A DNA stretch of 64,000 nucleotides from Pradoshia sp. D12 (GCF_008935075.1 NZ_CP044545.1:2383501-2447500); one strand, 5' to 3'. Counted from the stretch's first letter, positions 37,552 to 46,783 are shown. Made by a program: numbers and translations. The notes: generated by a model from the sequence alone, not told the origin.

Positions 37552-38817
37552 TTAAATCCAGCCTCTGAAACGCGATGCTTCGGCCATTTTCCGTACCCCA
37601 ACCATATAGGCAGCGAGGCGCATGTCTACACGGCGGGATTGAGCTGTATCGTAGATGGTATTAAATGATTTAACCATTACTTTTTGTAATTTTTCCTCAA
37701 CTTCTTCTTCAGTCCAATAGTATCCTTGATTATTCTGTACCCATTCAAAATAAGATACTGTAACACCACCGGCAGAAGCTAAAACGTCCGGTACTAACAG
37801 TATACCGCGATCTGTTAGAATACGCGTTCCTTCCAAAGTGGTTGGACCATTAGCAGCTTCAACGACAATCTTCGCTCGTATATTGTGAGCGTTTTCGTCT
37901 GTAATTTGATTTTCAATTGCGGCAGGTACCAAAACATCACATTCCAGTTCAAGTAATTCTTGGTTGGTTATCGTATTCGTGAATAGGTTGGTTACTGTAC
38001 CAAAGCTGTCTCGACGATCCAGCAAGTAATCAATATCAAGGCCATCGGGATCATGTAAAGCCCCATTTGCATCTGAAATACCGATTACCTTGGCACCGGC
38101 ATCATGCATGAATTTTGCCAAAAAGCTTCCTGCATTTCCAAAGCCTTGGACAACAACTTTCGCTCCTACTAAATCCATTCCACGTTTTTTAATCGCTTCA
38201 TGGATACAAATAGTTACCCCTTTGGCAGTGGCTGATTCCCTGCCATGTGAACCGCCAAGAACAAGCGGTTTACCGGTAATAAATCCCGGAGAGTTAAATT
38301 CATCTATACGACTGTATTCATCCATCATCCAGGCCATAATCTGTGAATTGGTGAAAACATCCGGTGCCGGGATATCTTTTGTAGGACCGACCAATTGGCT
38401 TATCGCCCTGACATATCCACGGCTAAGCCTTTCCAATTCCCGAAAAGACATATTGCGCGGATCACATATGATACCGCCTTTTGCCCCTCCATACGGTAAG
38501 TCTACAATGCCACATTTCAAACTCATCCATATGGATAAAGCTTTAATCTCATTCTCTGTAACATTAGGATGAAAACGAATTCCACCTTTTGTCGGACCTA
38601 TAGCGTCATTATGTTGAGCACGATAACCAGTGAAAACCGTTACAGAACCATCGTCCATTTTAACAGGGATTTTCACAGTTAGCATACGAAGCGGTTCCTT
38701 CAATAATTCAAATACCTCTTCTGGATATCCAAGCTTATCTAAAGCCTTATGGATGACAGTCTGAGTCGATTTTAAAACATCTAGTTTGTCCTCAGTGGAA
38801 TGATGGTCGGCTGTCAT
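37552..38817 (-). CDS. gudB: NAD-specific glutamate dehydrogenase
   Basis: Oxidises glutamate to 2-oxoglutarate and ammonia. The 421-residue protein shows GPTKGGIRFHPNV (~74-86), the catalytic lysine region LPYGGAKGGIICDP (~110-123), DIPAPDVFTNSQIMAWMMD (~152-170) and the Rossmann glycine motif VVQGFGNAGSFLAKF. The stretch NEIKALSIWMSLKC has no VKA duplication, so unlike the cryptic gudB of B. subtilis 168 it should be active. It is monocistronic, with a 260-base AT-rich upstream region in which I see no clear operator. Confidence 0.95.
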   Translation of the reverse strand: MTADHHSTEDKLDVLKSTQTVIHKALDKLGYPEEVFELLKEPLRMLTVKIPVKMDDGSVTVFTGYRAQHNDAIGPTKGGIRFHPNVTENEIKALSIWMSLKCGIVDLPYGGAKGGIICDPRNMSFRELERLSRGYVRAISQLVGPTKDIPAPDVFTNSQIMAWMMDEYSRIDEFNSPGFITGKPLVLGGSHGRESATAKGVTICIHEAIKKRGMDLVGAKVVVQGFGNAGSFLAKFMHDAGAKVIGISDANGALHDPDGLDIDYLLDRRDSFGTVTNLFTNTITNQELLELECDVLVPAAIENQITDENAHNIRAKIVVEAANGPTTLEGTRILTDRGILLVPDVLASAGGVTVSYFEWVQNNQGYYWTEEEVEEKLQKVMVKSFNTIYDTAQSRRVDMRLAAYMVGVRKMAEASRFRGWI

Positions 38818-39062
38818 TATAGTACCTCCTACAGATGTATAATAAGTAATATTTTCCTACCAGCATAAGTATACAACTTTGGCAATTGTCTGGAAAGTGA
38901 AATAATAGAATAATAGGGTTAAAAATTACAAAACAAAAATTTTTGAAAAAATATTCAGATTTATTATTCGCTTTTATAAATTCAGTATACTTAATAAAGC
39001 CTGGAAAGTGCAAGAGTACTGTTTTGGCCTTTATAAACACGCTTAGATTAAATAAAAATAAC

Positions 39063-39079
39063 CACATCTTTTAGATGCG
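39063..39079 (-). terminator. Short terminator after mecB
   Basis: On the minus strand CGCATCT / AGATGTG (7 bp, one G-U pair) with loop AAA is followed by GTTATTTTTATTT. It abuts the mecB stop. Confidence 0.6.
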
Positions 39080-39080
39080 A

Positions 39081-39671
39081 TTATGATAGGAAATATTTTT
39101 TTATAATAGTAATTATATTCTCTTTACTTATCCTGTGTCCGTAATCCGACAGGTATTCTTTACTCAAGGTCGAGAATTCTCCAAACTCCAAAAGAATAGA
39201 CATAAGAGTTGCTTGGTTTATAAGAGTATCTTCTTTTATCTCTAAATAGTATTTGGACTTCCAAAAATAAAGGATTCCTTTCACATTCCAGCTAGTCTTT
39301 ATAATTCTGCAAGCTTGTACCACATCATCAAACTCCGCAAATTCATATATGACTTGATCTCGCTTCATTATATTAACAGATAGGTACCCTTCTATTTCTT
39401 CTTCTTCTTCGAGATCTTCGTTTAAATTGTACGCATCCCTTTTTAAAATTATATAGATTCCGTAGCATGGATAAGAGTATACATCCATCTGAAAAAATCC
39501 AGCAACCAAATTCCCACATTCTTCAAGCACTTCTTGAATAATATGATAAAAAAAGCTATGGGTTTCCACCGAATGACTGGTTAGCACCTGACAGGTAACA
39601 CCTCTGTCTTTCAATTCATCGTAGGGAATAAATAGTTTGAACAATGTCGGATTGATTTGTTTAAGCTTCAT
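39081..39671 (-). CDS. mecB: MecA-family ClpC adaptor MecB (YpbH)
   Basis: An adaptor that delivers proteins to ClpCP, a paralogue of the competence regulator MecA. The 196-residue protein has an N-terminal binding domain (residues ~1-83), a short glutamate-rich linker (LNEDLEEEEEIEG, ~83-95) and a C-terminal ClpC-binding domain (~100-196). The call rests on this layout and on its position, which equals that of ypbH in B. subtilis. Targets are not deducible from sequence. Confidence 0.87.
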   Translation of the reverse strand: MKLKQINPTLFKLFIPYDELKDRGVTCQVLTSHSVETHSFFYHIIQEVLEECGNLVAGFFQMDVYSYPCYGIYIILKRDAYNLNEDLEEEEEIEGYLSVNIMKRDQVIYEFAEFDDVVQACRIIKTSWNVKGILYFWKSKYYLEIKEDTLINQATLMSILLEFGEFSTLSKEYLSDYGHRISKENIITIIKKYFLS

Positions 39672-39745
39672 GAAAAAATCCTCCTGTAGCTACTCTCTCC
39701 ATTCCATTGTATGAAGGGAGTCACAGTCGGTACCTTGTTTTAAAA

Positions 39746-40531
39746 TCATGAAGGAGTTAACTTCTTTAAATGGATTAAATGAGTCTCAGGTTTTGCCATT
39801 AATCGCAGCGGAAGTAAGCTTGTTCCATATCCATTACTTGTTAGGATGGTCGTATCATTCCTCTCGCTGACGCCGCCCAATTTATATCTGCCCATTCCAA
39901 AAATCCTAATTTGTCCCCCATGTGTATGGCCGCTCAATACTAAATCAATTCCATATGATTTCTCAATTTCCTTTTCAATTTTCGGAGTATGACTGGCTAG
40001 AATTCTAAAACTGTCAGATTCCGCTTCTTCCATTGCCAAATCAAGCCGCCCCGTTTGTTCCTCTTCATCATAAAAGTCAATTCCAAGCAGGCATATTTTA
40101 CCGCCATCCTTTGTTTCAAACAGTACGCTTGTATCTAGTAATTCATGGATATCCAACTCTACAAAAAGTGCATCCAGTTCATGTCTATCTATTTCATAAT
40201 CATTATTACCCCATATGAAATAAACAGGACCTACACTTTTTAATTTAGTTAAATTTTCTTTTATTCTATCTAGCGGTACCCCTTTTTCAGCTAGGTCACC
40301 GCCAATTAAAACAAAATCAGCCTTCCCTTTTACCTGCCCAATAATTTCATTACTGATGACCCGCCTATGTATATCTGAAATAAAAAAGATTGTGATGGTC
40401 TCATCACTTGGAAATGTACTGAATTCAAACGTATGATCAATCACTCGGTCCTGATGCGCAAGCCTGTACATATATATGAGTAAGCACACACATAAAGCAA
40501 TTAATAAACCAAAAAAGAACAGCACTGCCAT
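39746..40531 (-). CDS. ypbG: Calcineurin-like metallophosphoesterase YpbG
   Basis: A 261-residue membrane-anchored phosphoesterase. An N-terminal transmembrane segment (~2-22) precedes the metal-binding motifs FFISDIHRR (~49-57), GGDLAEKG (~76-83), WGNNDYEID (~106-114), ASHTPK (~177-182) and SGHTHGGQIRIFG (~199-211). This subgroup resembles the YkuE/LpxH-like family; the substrate is unknown. Position matches ypbG in B. subtilis. Confidence 0.88.
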   Translation of the reverse strand: MAVLFFFGLLIALCVCLLIYMYRLAHQDRVIDHTFEFSTFPSDETITIFFISDIHRRVISNEIIGQVKGKADFVLIGGDLAEKGVPLDRIKENLTKLKSVGPVYFIWGNNDYEIDRHELDALFVELDIHELLDTSVLFETKDGGKICLLGIDFYDEEEQTGRLDLAMEEAESDSFRILASHTPKIEKEIEKSYGIDLVLSGHTHGGQIRIFGMGRYKLGGVSERNDTTILTSNGYGTSLLPLRLMAKPETHLIHLKKLTPS

Positions 40532-40614
40532 AGTATCTCCCTTTCAATCCTTTATATCTTATAACTAAAAGAAGCCAGCCTAATAAATGACTAGCTCTAC
40601 ATTTATTTATATCT

Positions 40615-41265
40615 TTATTTTTGATCAATATGCAAAACTTTTTCATCAATATGCAAGACTCTAAAGCCTGATTCCTCTAATTTACGGATAAATTTATCTA
40701 CATTCGGCGCTTTCACTACTTTAATGACAATGCGCCTTAAAAGTTTATCGGTTTCATCAAAGGTAACTAATGAAATTATTTGTTGCTGATATTGCCTTGC
40801 AATCTCAGTTAACCTGGCAATACGCCCCTTGGTTTCGACTGTAGTTAATGCTATCCTCACACCAGGTACATGAACGCCAAAGGTACTCTGGAATTGTTCA
40901 ATTATATCATAGCGCGTAACAATGCCATGGAAATACTCGTAATCATCCACTACGGCTAATAAAGGTATCTCTTTTAAGTCCAAAAATATATTTTCGTATA
41001 TTTCGTCTTCTTTTAATGTTTTGTTTACCTCAGCGATCGATTCTGCTTTTGTTTCCTTTAAAAAAATATCTCTCGGCAGCTCTGATAAGAAGGCTGCTTT
41101 GTATACTCGATACCTTGTGATCGTACCTATATACTTATTTCCTTTAAGAACTGGCACTCCCTCAATTTGATGTTCATCCAGCACCGAGAAAACCTCTTGA
41201 AGAGTATCATTGTAAGAAACCGTATGACAATGATATTTTGAAATCATGATATTCTTTACAAACAT
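40615..41265 (-). CDS. CBS-domain pair protein with C-terminal ACT-like region
   Basis: A 216-residue cytoplasmic protein. Residues ~1-60 and ~75-135 form two CBS domains (VSYNDTLQEVFSVLDEHQIE, GVPVLKGNKYIGTITRYRVY, IPLLAVVDDYEYFHGIVTRY), expected to bind an adenine nucleotide. The rest (~143-216) looks like an ACT-type domain, giving the same architecture as AcuB of B. subtilis, but similarity is too low to assign that role. The start at ATG 41265 has GGGGGTG 5 nt upstream. I do not recall a homologue at this position in B. subtilis. Confidence 0.75.
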   Translation of the reverse strand: MFVKNIMISKYHCHTVSYNDTLQEVFSVLDEHQIEGVPVLKGNKYIGTITRYRVYKAAFLSELPRDIFLKETKAESIAEVNKTLKEDEIYENIFLDLKEIPLLAVVDDYEYFHGIVTRYDIIEQFQSTFGVHVPGVRIALTTVETKGRIARLTEIARQYQQQIISLVTFDETDKLLRRIVIKVVKAPNVDKFIRKLEESGFRVLHIDEKVLHIDQK

Positions 41266-41358
41266 CAAAGCACCCCCACCGCAATCTAGTATAAACATTC
41301 CCTATAATTGATACTTATTCGACAAATCTCAGACTTTACCTGCCTATTTTGTGAAAAA

Positions 41359-41817
41359 TTATTTATTTTCGTGAAAAAGATTAATATCATATAAATCTTT
41401 AAATTTATTAAAGAGGATATGTCTATTTTTCCAAGCTACATCATTTTTCCATAGATCCTTACTCCTATCTATAATCTCACATCGCAGTGCGTGAAATTCC
41501 TTTTCTGCCTTGTCCATCTTTTTTTTGTAATAAAGCATCCCTCCATACATAAAGGCAAGCATTAGCATACAGAGAATGATAAACTCATTGTCAAAAAAAT
41601 AGTTATACATGGACATAAAAGAATAAGAATAAAGAGGAATAATGTTCTTATATACATAAACAACTAGAATTGCTGTTAAACCTAATGTAATGTAAATAAA
41701 TAAAAAATGACGGGATTTATAATGATCGAACTTGCGTTTTCTTTTCACCACATTGTTGAGCATTATTTTTGTAGCCTCATCGGTATGTTCGTCCAAATCA
41801 TTGATATACGCTTCCAT
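41359..41817 (-). CDS. ypbF: DUF2663 membrane protein YpbF
   Basis: A 152-residue protein with two transmembrane segments (~36-56 and ~75-95) between an acidic N-terminus and a long basic, helical C-terminus. It corresponds to B. subtilis YpbF, function unknown. The ATG at 41817 (MEAYINDLDEHTDEATKIML) is preceded by GGAGAGG at 6 nt; sixteen further in-frame codons upstream are rejected. It is a single gene between the CBS protein and ypbD. Confidence 0.78.
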   Translation of the reverse strand: MEAYINDLDEHTDEATKIMLNNVVKRKRKFDHYKSRHFLFIYITLGLTAILVVYVYKNIIPLYSYSFMSMYNYFFDNEFIILCMLMLAFMYGGMLYYKKKMDKAEKEFHALRCEIIDRSKDLWKNDVAWKNRHILFNKFKDLYDINLFHENK

Positions 41818-41930
41818 AAACCACCTCTCCTTTTCATAATCATGTTTATGAAAAGAAGCGGTCAATTATGTAATTCTTGTCCATTATTTATTTACCCGTT
41901 CCCTATACATGCTTACTTTTACTAAATCGA

Positions 41931-42524
41931 TTATAAGACTGCTTTTACCTTGCCTGCTTGCTTATTTATGATAAATCCAAGGATTAAATCAATGGTGAAA
42001 TGCATCGCGATTGTAACAAATAAATTGCCTGTCCACTCATAGATAAACCCAATAAAGAAACTTAGCAACAAGATATTCACAAACAAGTATACATTATATA
42101 AATACCTTATATGGATTAGTGCAAATATGAGGCTGGCCATCCATAAACCAACATATGTTTGAATGATTCCCCTGAATAATAATTCCTCACTGATCGAGAC
42201 TAATAGGACAATAAAGACTAGTTGCCGTCCATTGAGAGAACTAAAAATACGTTGATTGATTCCACCATCATTAAAGTATCTCTCGGGAAGATACCTCATC
42301 GAAAGTAAGTCGTAGAGAACTACCAGCAATCCGGCTGGGATTCCTATAAGAAGGATAGACCAATCTTGAAAATCAAATAACAATAAAAACTCCTGTATAT
42401 CATCAAAGACCCATATACCCAAAAAAGAGGAGATTATAAGCAAAAGCAATTGAGTTTGAATCAATGCCTTGTATAGTTCCTCATCCTTTAGCTGACTCAC
42501 GAGCTCTGCCTGTTTATTTTTCAT
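41931..42524 (-). CDS. ypbD: CPBP-family intramembrane metalloprotease YpbD
   Basis: A 197-residue membrane protein with about six helices and the CPBP (Abi/CAAX protease) motifs: SISEELLFRGIIQ (EExxxR, ~112-124), FALIHIRY (FxxxH, ~138-145) and a C-terminal AMHFTIDLILGF (~172-183). Family members cleave within or near membranes, and some protect against bacteriocins; the target is unknown. It starts four bases after recQ. Confidence 0.87.
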   Translation of the reverse strand: MKNKQAELVSQLKDEELYKALIQTQLLLLIISSFLGIWVFDDIQEFLLLFDFQDWSILLIGIPAGLLVVLYDLLSMRYLPERYFNDGGINQRIFSSLNGRQLVFIVLLVSISEELLFRGIIQTYVGLWMASLIFALIHIRYLYNVYLFVNILLLSFFIGFIYEWTGNLFVTIAMHFTIDLILGFIINKQAGKVKAVL

Positions 42525-42528
42525 TTGT

Positions 42529-44004
42529 TTACTCTGCCCTTCCAGTAAATAATTGTTTCAATTGCATTCGCCAATTTTGATCTTCCCGAGGGATGTCTTG
42601 CCGTTGTTTTGGAAGGATACCGATAAGTTCATCTAGTGTTGCTCCACACCGGTCACAACAAGTCTTTGTTTTATTCTGTAGCTCCTGATTAAAATAGGAA
42701 GCGATGCTGCTCTTTCTGCACTCAGTGGAAAGAATCCATTTTTTCAATAGATATAATTTCATGAGTTTTTCTTTTTTTCGATTTTCCAGTTCTACATCTA
42801 TTCGCTCAATTCGTTCATAGGGGTCAAGAATATTCCCCTTTAATAAAGCCTTATTTAATTCTTTTATCCGTTCTATTTTGTCATCACCAATAAACTCCTC
42901 AGCTGTAAGATTGGAGGCCTCATGATGAATAACCCATTCAATTTCTGAACGAATTGGAAAATCTCTTTCAATCAGATGGGAAGCTTGCCATTCATCGCCT
43001 TCTGAATATAACAATATGGCCACTGCCGGCAATCCATCTCTTCCAGCCCTGCCTATTTCCTGTACATATGCCTCCACACTCAACGGCATGTTTACATGTA
43101 AAATAAATCGTATATCATTTTTATTAATCCCCATACCAAATGCATTGGTGGCCACTATGATTCTTAACTGCCCAGATAAAAATTGCTGCTGAATCAGGAT
43201 TCGGTCACTAGTTTCCATACCGCCATGATAATAAGCAACACCATCAAAGCCCTTTTCTAGTAGAAATCCACTTAATTGTTCAGCAAGTTTTCGGCTGGAT
43301 ACATATATAACCCCTGCACCTGGCACTTTATTCAGTGCATCAATTAAAATTTGAAGCTTATGCTGATAATCAGCGGCTTCTTCTACCAGGATACTGATAT
43401 TCTCCCTGTTCACACTATGGATTACTCTCGCCGCATCCTCCATACATAAATTTTTTAAAATATCCTCTTGAACCTCAGGAGTAGCAGTAGCTGTTAAAGC
43501 TAAGGTCAATGGGTTATTCAGTTCTTCTCTAATACGGCCGAGCTGCAAATAACTCGGTCTGAAATCATAACCCCATTGTGATATACAGTGCGCTTCATCT
43601 ACAACAAACAATGCAATGTTGAGCTTTTTTAATTTATCTAAAATAAATCTGGATTGCAGCATTTCTGGCGAGATATATAAAAATTTTAATAATGATAATG
43701 ACCTCAGCACCATATCCCGTTCCTGCAGGGTTAAAAATGAATTTAAGGAGGCAACCTTTTTTTCGCCTTTCGCCTTCATTTGTTCTACCTGATCTTGCAT
43801 AAGAGCCAACAATGGTGAAATGATAATAACCAATCCATCCATCAAGTATCCGGGCATCTGAAAACACAAGGTTTTACCGGTCCCAGTTGGCAGCATAGCA
43901 AGTGTATCTTTGCCGGTGATAATGGATTCTATTACTTCCTTCTGTCCAGTTCGAAACGTTTGGAATCCGAACATTTTTTCTAATTGAGCTTCTAGCGGCT
44001 GCAT
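42529..44004 (-). CDS. recQ: RecQ-family DNA helicase, short form (RecS)
   Basis: A 491-residue ATP-dependent 3'-5' helicase for recombination and fork repair. Helicase motifs are clear: Walker A MLPTGTGKTLCFQMP (~35-49), VVDEAHCISQWGYDFRPSYL (~133-152), TATATPEVQ, ATNAFGMGINKNDIRF and QEIGRAGRDG (~316-325). The zinc-binding part ends in CCDRCG near residue 451. There is no HRDC domain, so this is the short paralogue (B. subtilis RecS/YpbC). It directly follows ypbB. Confidence 0.93.
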   Translation of the reverse strand: MQPLEAQLEKMFGFQTFRTGQKEVIESIITGKDTLAMLPTGTGKTLCFQMPGYLMDGLVIIISPLLALMQDQVEQMKAKGEKKVASLNSFLTLQERDMVLRSLSLLKFLYISPEMLQSRFILDKLKKLNIALFVVDEAHCISQWGYDFRPSYLQLGRIREELNNPLTLALTATATPEVQEDILKNLCMEDAARVIHSVNRENISILVEEAADYQHKLQILIDALNKVPGAGVIYVSSRKLAEQLSGFLLEKGFDGVAYYHGGMETSDRILIQQQFLSGQLRIIVATNAFGMGINKNDIRFILHVNMPLSVEAYVQEIGRAGRDGLPAVAILLYSEGDEWQASHLIERDFPIRSEIEWVIHHEASNLTAEEFIGDDKIERIKELNKALLKGNILDPYERIERIDVELENRKKEKLMKLYLLKKWILSTECRKSSIASYFNQELQNKTKTCCDRCGATLDELIGILPKQRQDIPREDQNWRMQLKQLFTGRAE

Positions 44005-44006
44005 AC

Positions 44007-45062
44007 TTACACTTCCTTTATAGTTGCCATAACGAGCCTGATTTTAAAATAAGTTATCTCAGATGGAAGGACCATTTTTAAAGATCTTAACTGTTTTGTT
44101 TCATTAGTAGCAATGGCCTGTTTGATTTGTTCTTTCTCTGTTGCACTTACAAAATCATCTATCGGAAAATCAGGTACGTTTGAAACGATTTCAACAAGAT
44201 GATCTTCAATCGTATTCGTTTTTAAATTCCGTACGGCTGCTACTTCTTCTTTGGACATCCCGGCTTGCAGCATTTTTAATGTTCTTTGCGTAGAAGCAGT
44301 TAAAAGAGATTGAACAGGTTTACCTATAAGCACAAGTTCTTTCAATAGTATATAAGGAGACTGAACACTGGCTTTAAGCATATAATGAATAGTATCCCAA
44401 AAGAGAAGTCTCGCATAAAATACATCTATATTAAGCTTTCGTGCAGCCTGTTCGATTGTCAAACCCGCATGCTGGTGACCTGAGAAGGCTGAAACAATTA
44501 ATTCTGCTCCGGCTTCATTTACATTACTTAATAAATCATCAAGCTCCTGATATAGAAGCTGGGCCAATTCCATTGAAGAGAGAGGAATCTTTTTAAATAA
44601 TTTTTTCACTAACAGTTGTTCCTCTTGATTACGGGAAACCGCAATGAAAGAATGATTGCCATTTAGCAAACAGGAAGACGTTTGTACCAATAATTGCAGC
44701 CTCATCCAAAATCCATGAGCTGCATCTTGAAAGGTACGACCATCCAGGTTAGTTAACTGAGGATAATCCTTTTCCCAAAAGGAAAGTGCTTGTTTACCAT
44801 GCTGCGTACAGACATAGGTATTAATACCTGTTTCTTTTATATATCCTTTTTTGGTTAATTCAATAATCTTTTGATCCCAAGTCTCTCTTTTTAACTTTGG
44901 AAGTACGCCAAAAAACCGAGATATATTAAACAAACGAGCATCTTGAATGGGCTGAGAGGATTTTTTCCCATTAAGTATATGTAAAGGGGAATATACTGTT
45001 CTTTGCCCCTTTAATGCATTTATTAAATACAGTATTAATCCGTCAAAATATGGTATAATCAT
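44007..45062 (-). CDS. ypbB: Helix-turn-helix protein YpbB
   Basis: A 351-residue cytoplasmic protein matching B. subtilis YpbB. The region around residues 255-300 (MLQAGMSKEEVAAVRNLKTN, TIEDHLVEIV) is the helix-turn-helix domain often found at the C-terminus of RecQ helicases, here on a separate polypeptide. With two bases between it and recQ, the two products probably act together, but this is inference. The upstream gap contains the divergent fer promoter. Confidence 0.82.
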   Translation of the reverse strand: MIIPYFDGLILYLINALKGQRTVYSPLHILNGKKSSQPIQDARLFNISRFFGVLPKLKRETWDQKIIELTKKGYIKETGINTYVCTQHGKQALSFWEKDYPQLTNLDGRTFQDAAHGFWMRLQLLVQTSSCLLNGNHSFIAVSRNQEEQLLVKKLFKKIPLSSMELAQLLYQELDDLLSNVNEAGAELIVSAFSGHQHAGLTIEQAARKLNIDVFYARLLFWDTIHYMLKASVQSPYILLKELVLIGKPVQSLLTASTQRTLKMLQAGMSKEEVAAVRNLKTNTIEDHLVEIVSNVPDFPIDDFVSATEKEQIKQAIATNETKQLRSLKMVLPSEITYFKIRLVMATIKEV

Positions 45063-45133
45063 GTTTTAACCCCTTTATCCTACATGTCTGACACTTTTTA
45101 TCTTACCAAATAGTTGTACCCTCATGCTTAAAA

Positions 45134-45190
45134 TTCAATAGCCTATTTTTCCTTTATTCGCTAAAAACACGCGAAATATTGGCTATTGAA
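45134..45190. repeat. Nested inverted repeat between ypbB and fer
   Basis: TTCAATAGCC (45134-45143) is exactly complementary to GGCTATTGAA (45181-45190), and inside them TTCGC (45157-45161) pairs with GCGAA (45171-45175). The right outer arm overlaps the -35 of the fer promoter. It may be an operator or a structured transcript from an unseen start. Confidence 0.6.
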
Positions 45191-45214
45191 AAGTTATACC
45201 ATGAGTTTTACAAT
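45186..45214 (+). promoter_or_regulatory. Probable sigma-A promoter of fer
   Basis: TTGAAA (45186-45191), 17 bases, TACAAT (45209-45214). The predicted leader to the fer ATG is about 60 nt and ends in the ribosome site GGGAGG. Confidence 0.6.
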
Positions 45215-45230
45215 AAGGTGAGGGGTTTGA

Positions 45231-45530
<300 letters not shown>

Positions 45531-45539
45531 TCTCCCATT

Positions 45540-45575
45540 AATAAAAGCCTCTGCGGTTTCGCAGAGGCTTTTATT
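45540..45575. terminator. Bidirectional terminator between fer and fmnP
   Basis: A perfect 16-bp stem AATAAAAGCCTCTGCG / CGCAGAGGCTTTTATT with loop GTTT lies between the converging genes; it has T-rich sequence on both sides. Confidence 0.95.
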
Positions 45576-45584
45576 TAATCTATT

Positions 45585-46172
45585 TTATACATTTCGCAAT
45601 ACAGATTGCTTCGAAAACCAGCCCTGCATTTTAGTGAATAACAGCATAAATACAATGGCAATTAAGGTTCCTTTTATTAAATTGAAAGGAATGATCGCCG
45701 TGGTGATCATTGCTCGAATTTCTGTACCAGACATGTTCCAATTCATTAACACACTGTAGCTTGGCAGCAAAATGAAGTAATTGACAAGACTCATAAATAA
45801 AGCTAATACGATTGTGCCTCCTACAAGTCCGTACACCATGCCTCTTTTGGTGCCGATTTTTTTATAAAAATAGTAGGCTGGAAGGATAAACGCGACGCCT
45901 CCGATAAAGTTAGCAAAATGCCCAATCGGAATTCCTGTGTCGCTTCCTGTCATCATGTAATCCAGAATATTTTTTAATAATTCTACCAGGATACCCGCAA
46001 CCGGCCCAAAAATGATGGCCGCAATTAAAGCTGGAATATCACTAAAATCAATTTGTAGAAATGTTGGAAAACCAGGGAATGGAAAATTAATAATCATTAG
46101 AACATATCCAATCGCACCCAACATCCCAATCGTAACCATTTTTTGAATCTTACTTACACCACTGCTTTTCAT
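45585..46172 (-). CDS. fmnP: Riboflavin ECF transporter S component (FmnP/RibU)
   Basis: The riboflavin-binding membrane subunit of an energy-coupling-factor transporter (B. subtilis YpaA). The 195-residue protein has about six helices; FPTFLQIDFSDIPALIAAI (~37-55) and VELLKNILDYMMTGSDTG (~63-80) are typical of RibU. The ATPase and T subunits are shared and encoded elsewhere. It is preceded by an FMN riboswitch with a terminator, which fits its role. Confidence 0.95.
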   Translation of the reverse strand: MKSSGVSKIQKMVTIGMLGAIGYVLMIINFPFPGFPTFLQIDFSDIPALIAAIIFGPVAGILVELLKNILDYMMTGSDTGIPIGHFANFIGGVAFILPAYYFYKKIGTKRGMVYGLVGGTIVLALFMSLVNYFILLPSYSVLMNWNMSGTEIRAMITTAIIPFNLIKGTLIAIVFMLLFTKMQGWFSKQSVLRNV

Positions 46173-46255
46173 TATTTCCTCTCTCCTTTAGGTTTGGTAC
46201 TACCTCTTCCAGAAGAAAGGCTCTGCCTAAAACGTCAATCATGAAGCCATGCCAT

Positions 46256-46288
46256 AAAAAATCCCTTTATCTTAATTAGATAAAGGGA
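46256..46288 (-). terminator. Riboswitch-controlled terminator of fmnP
   Basis: TCCCTTTATCT / AGATAAAGGGA (11 bp, loop of 5) is followed on the minus strand by TTTTTT. It lies between the FMN aptamer and the fmnP start codon, so it is the likely attenuator. Confidence 0.88.
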
Positions 46289-46351
46289 GAAAAAGGCAAT
46301 GTGAAACAAAACGTTCACGAAAGATCGTTTTTTGAACGTTAACAGAGACCT

Positions 46352-46477
46352 CCATCTTCTCCCATCCAGACTATACTGTCGGCTTTGGAATCTCACCAAA
46401 TCCTGCCTTTACAGGCTCGCGGGCTTAGATTATAAATCATCACCGCCGGTAGGGAATTTCACCCTGCCCCGAAGATA
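46352..46477 (-). ncRNA. FMN riboswitch (RFN element)
   Basis: Read on the minus strand, the highly conserved RFN blocks appear in order: ATCTTCGGGGCAGGGTGAAA, TTCCCTACCGGCGGTGAT, AGCCCGCGAGC, GATTTGGTGAGATTCC, AAAGCCGACAGT and GTCTGGATGGGAGAAGAT. The first and last blocks pair to close the six-arm junction. FMN binding should favour the downstream terminator and switch off riboflavin uptake. Confidence 0.96.
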
Positions 46478-46766
46478 GACCGTATTTAATTAGTAAAATG
46501 CTTTAGAAAAATAATCAGGCTAGACATTCCACCTGTATATTTAACTAGACCATTTCTATATTGATTTTATCCCACTAAACTAAATAATACAAGAGATTAG
46601 AATCACTATATAAATAGATCAAAAAATATATATTTGTAAAAAATTCATAAATTAATGGCCTCACCTCTATTTTCCTCGAACCAACTAAGCCGTCTAAATT
46701 ATAGAAAATGAAGTCTTTTTAGTATCTGCCGGCAACAAAAAATAGACTTTTCCAAAATTTTAAAAT

Positions 46767-46780
46767 AGTAAGCGCTTGCA
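46767..46780 (+). promoter_or_regulatory. Possible CcpA (cre) site upstream of serA
   Basis: AGTAAGCGCTTGCA matches 13 of 14 positions of the catabolite-responsive element TGNAANCGNWNNCW (the first base differs). It ends three bases before the predicted -35 of serA. Confidence 0.4.
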
Positions 46781-46783
46781 ATG

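Noticed and set aside
38792-39067. A 91-codon minus-strand frame upstream of gudB
   Set aside because: It overlaps the gudB start, has biased low-complexity AT-rich composition (Phe, Ile, Lys, Leu) and no ribosome site; it is an accidental frame in the promoter region.
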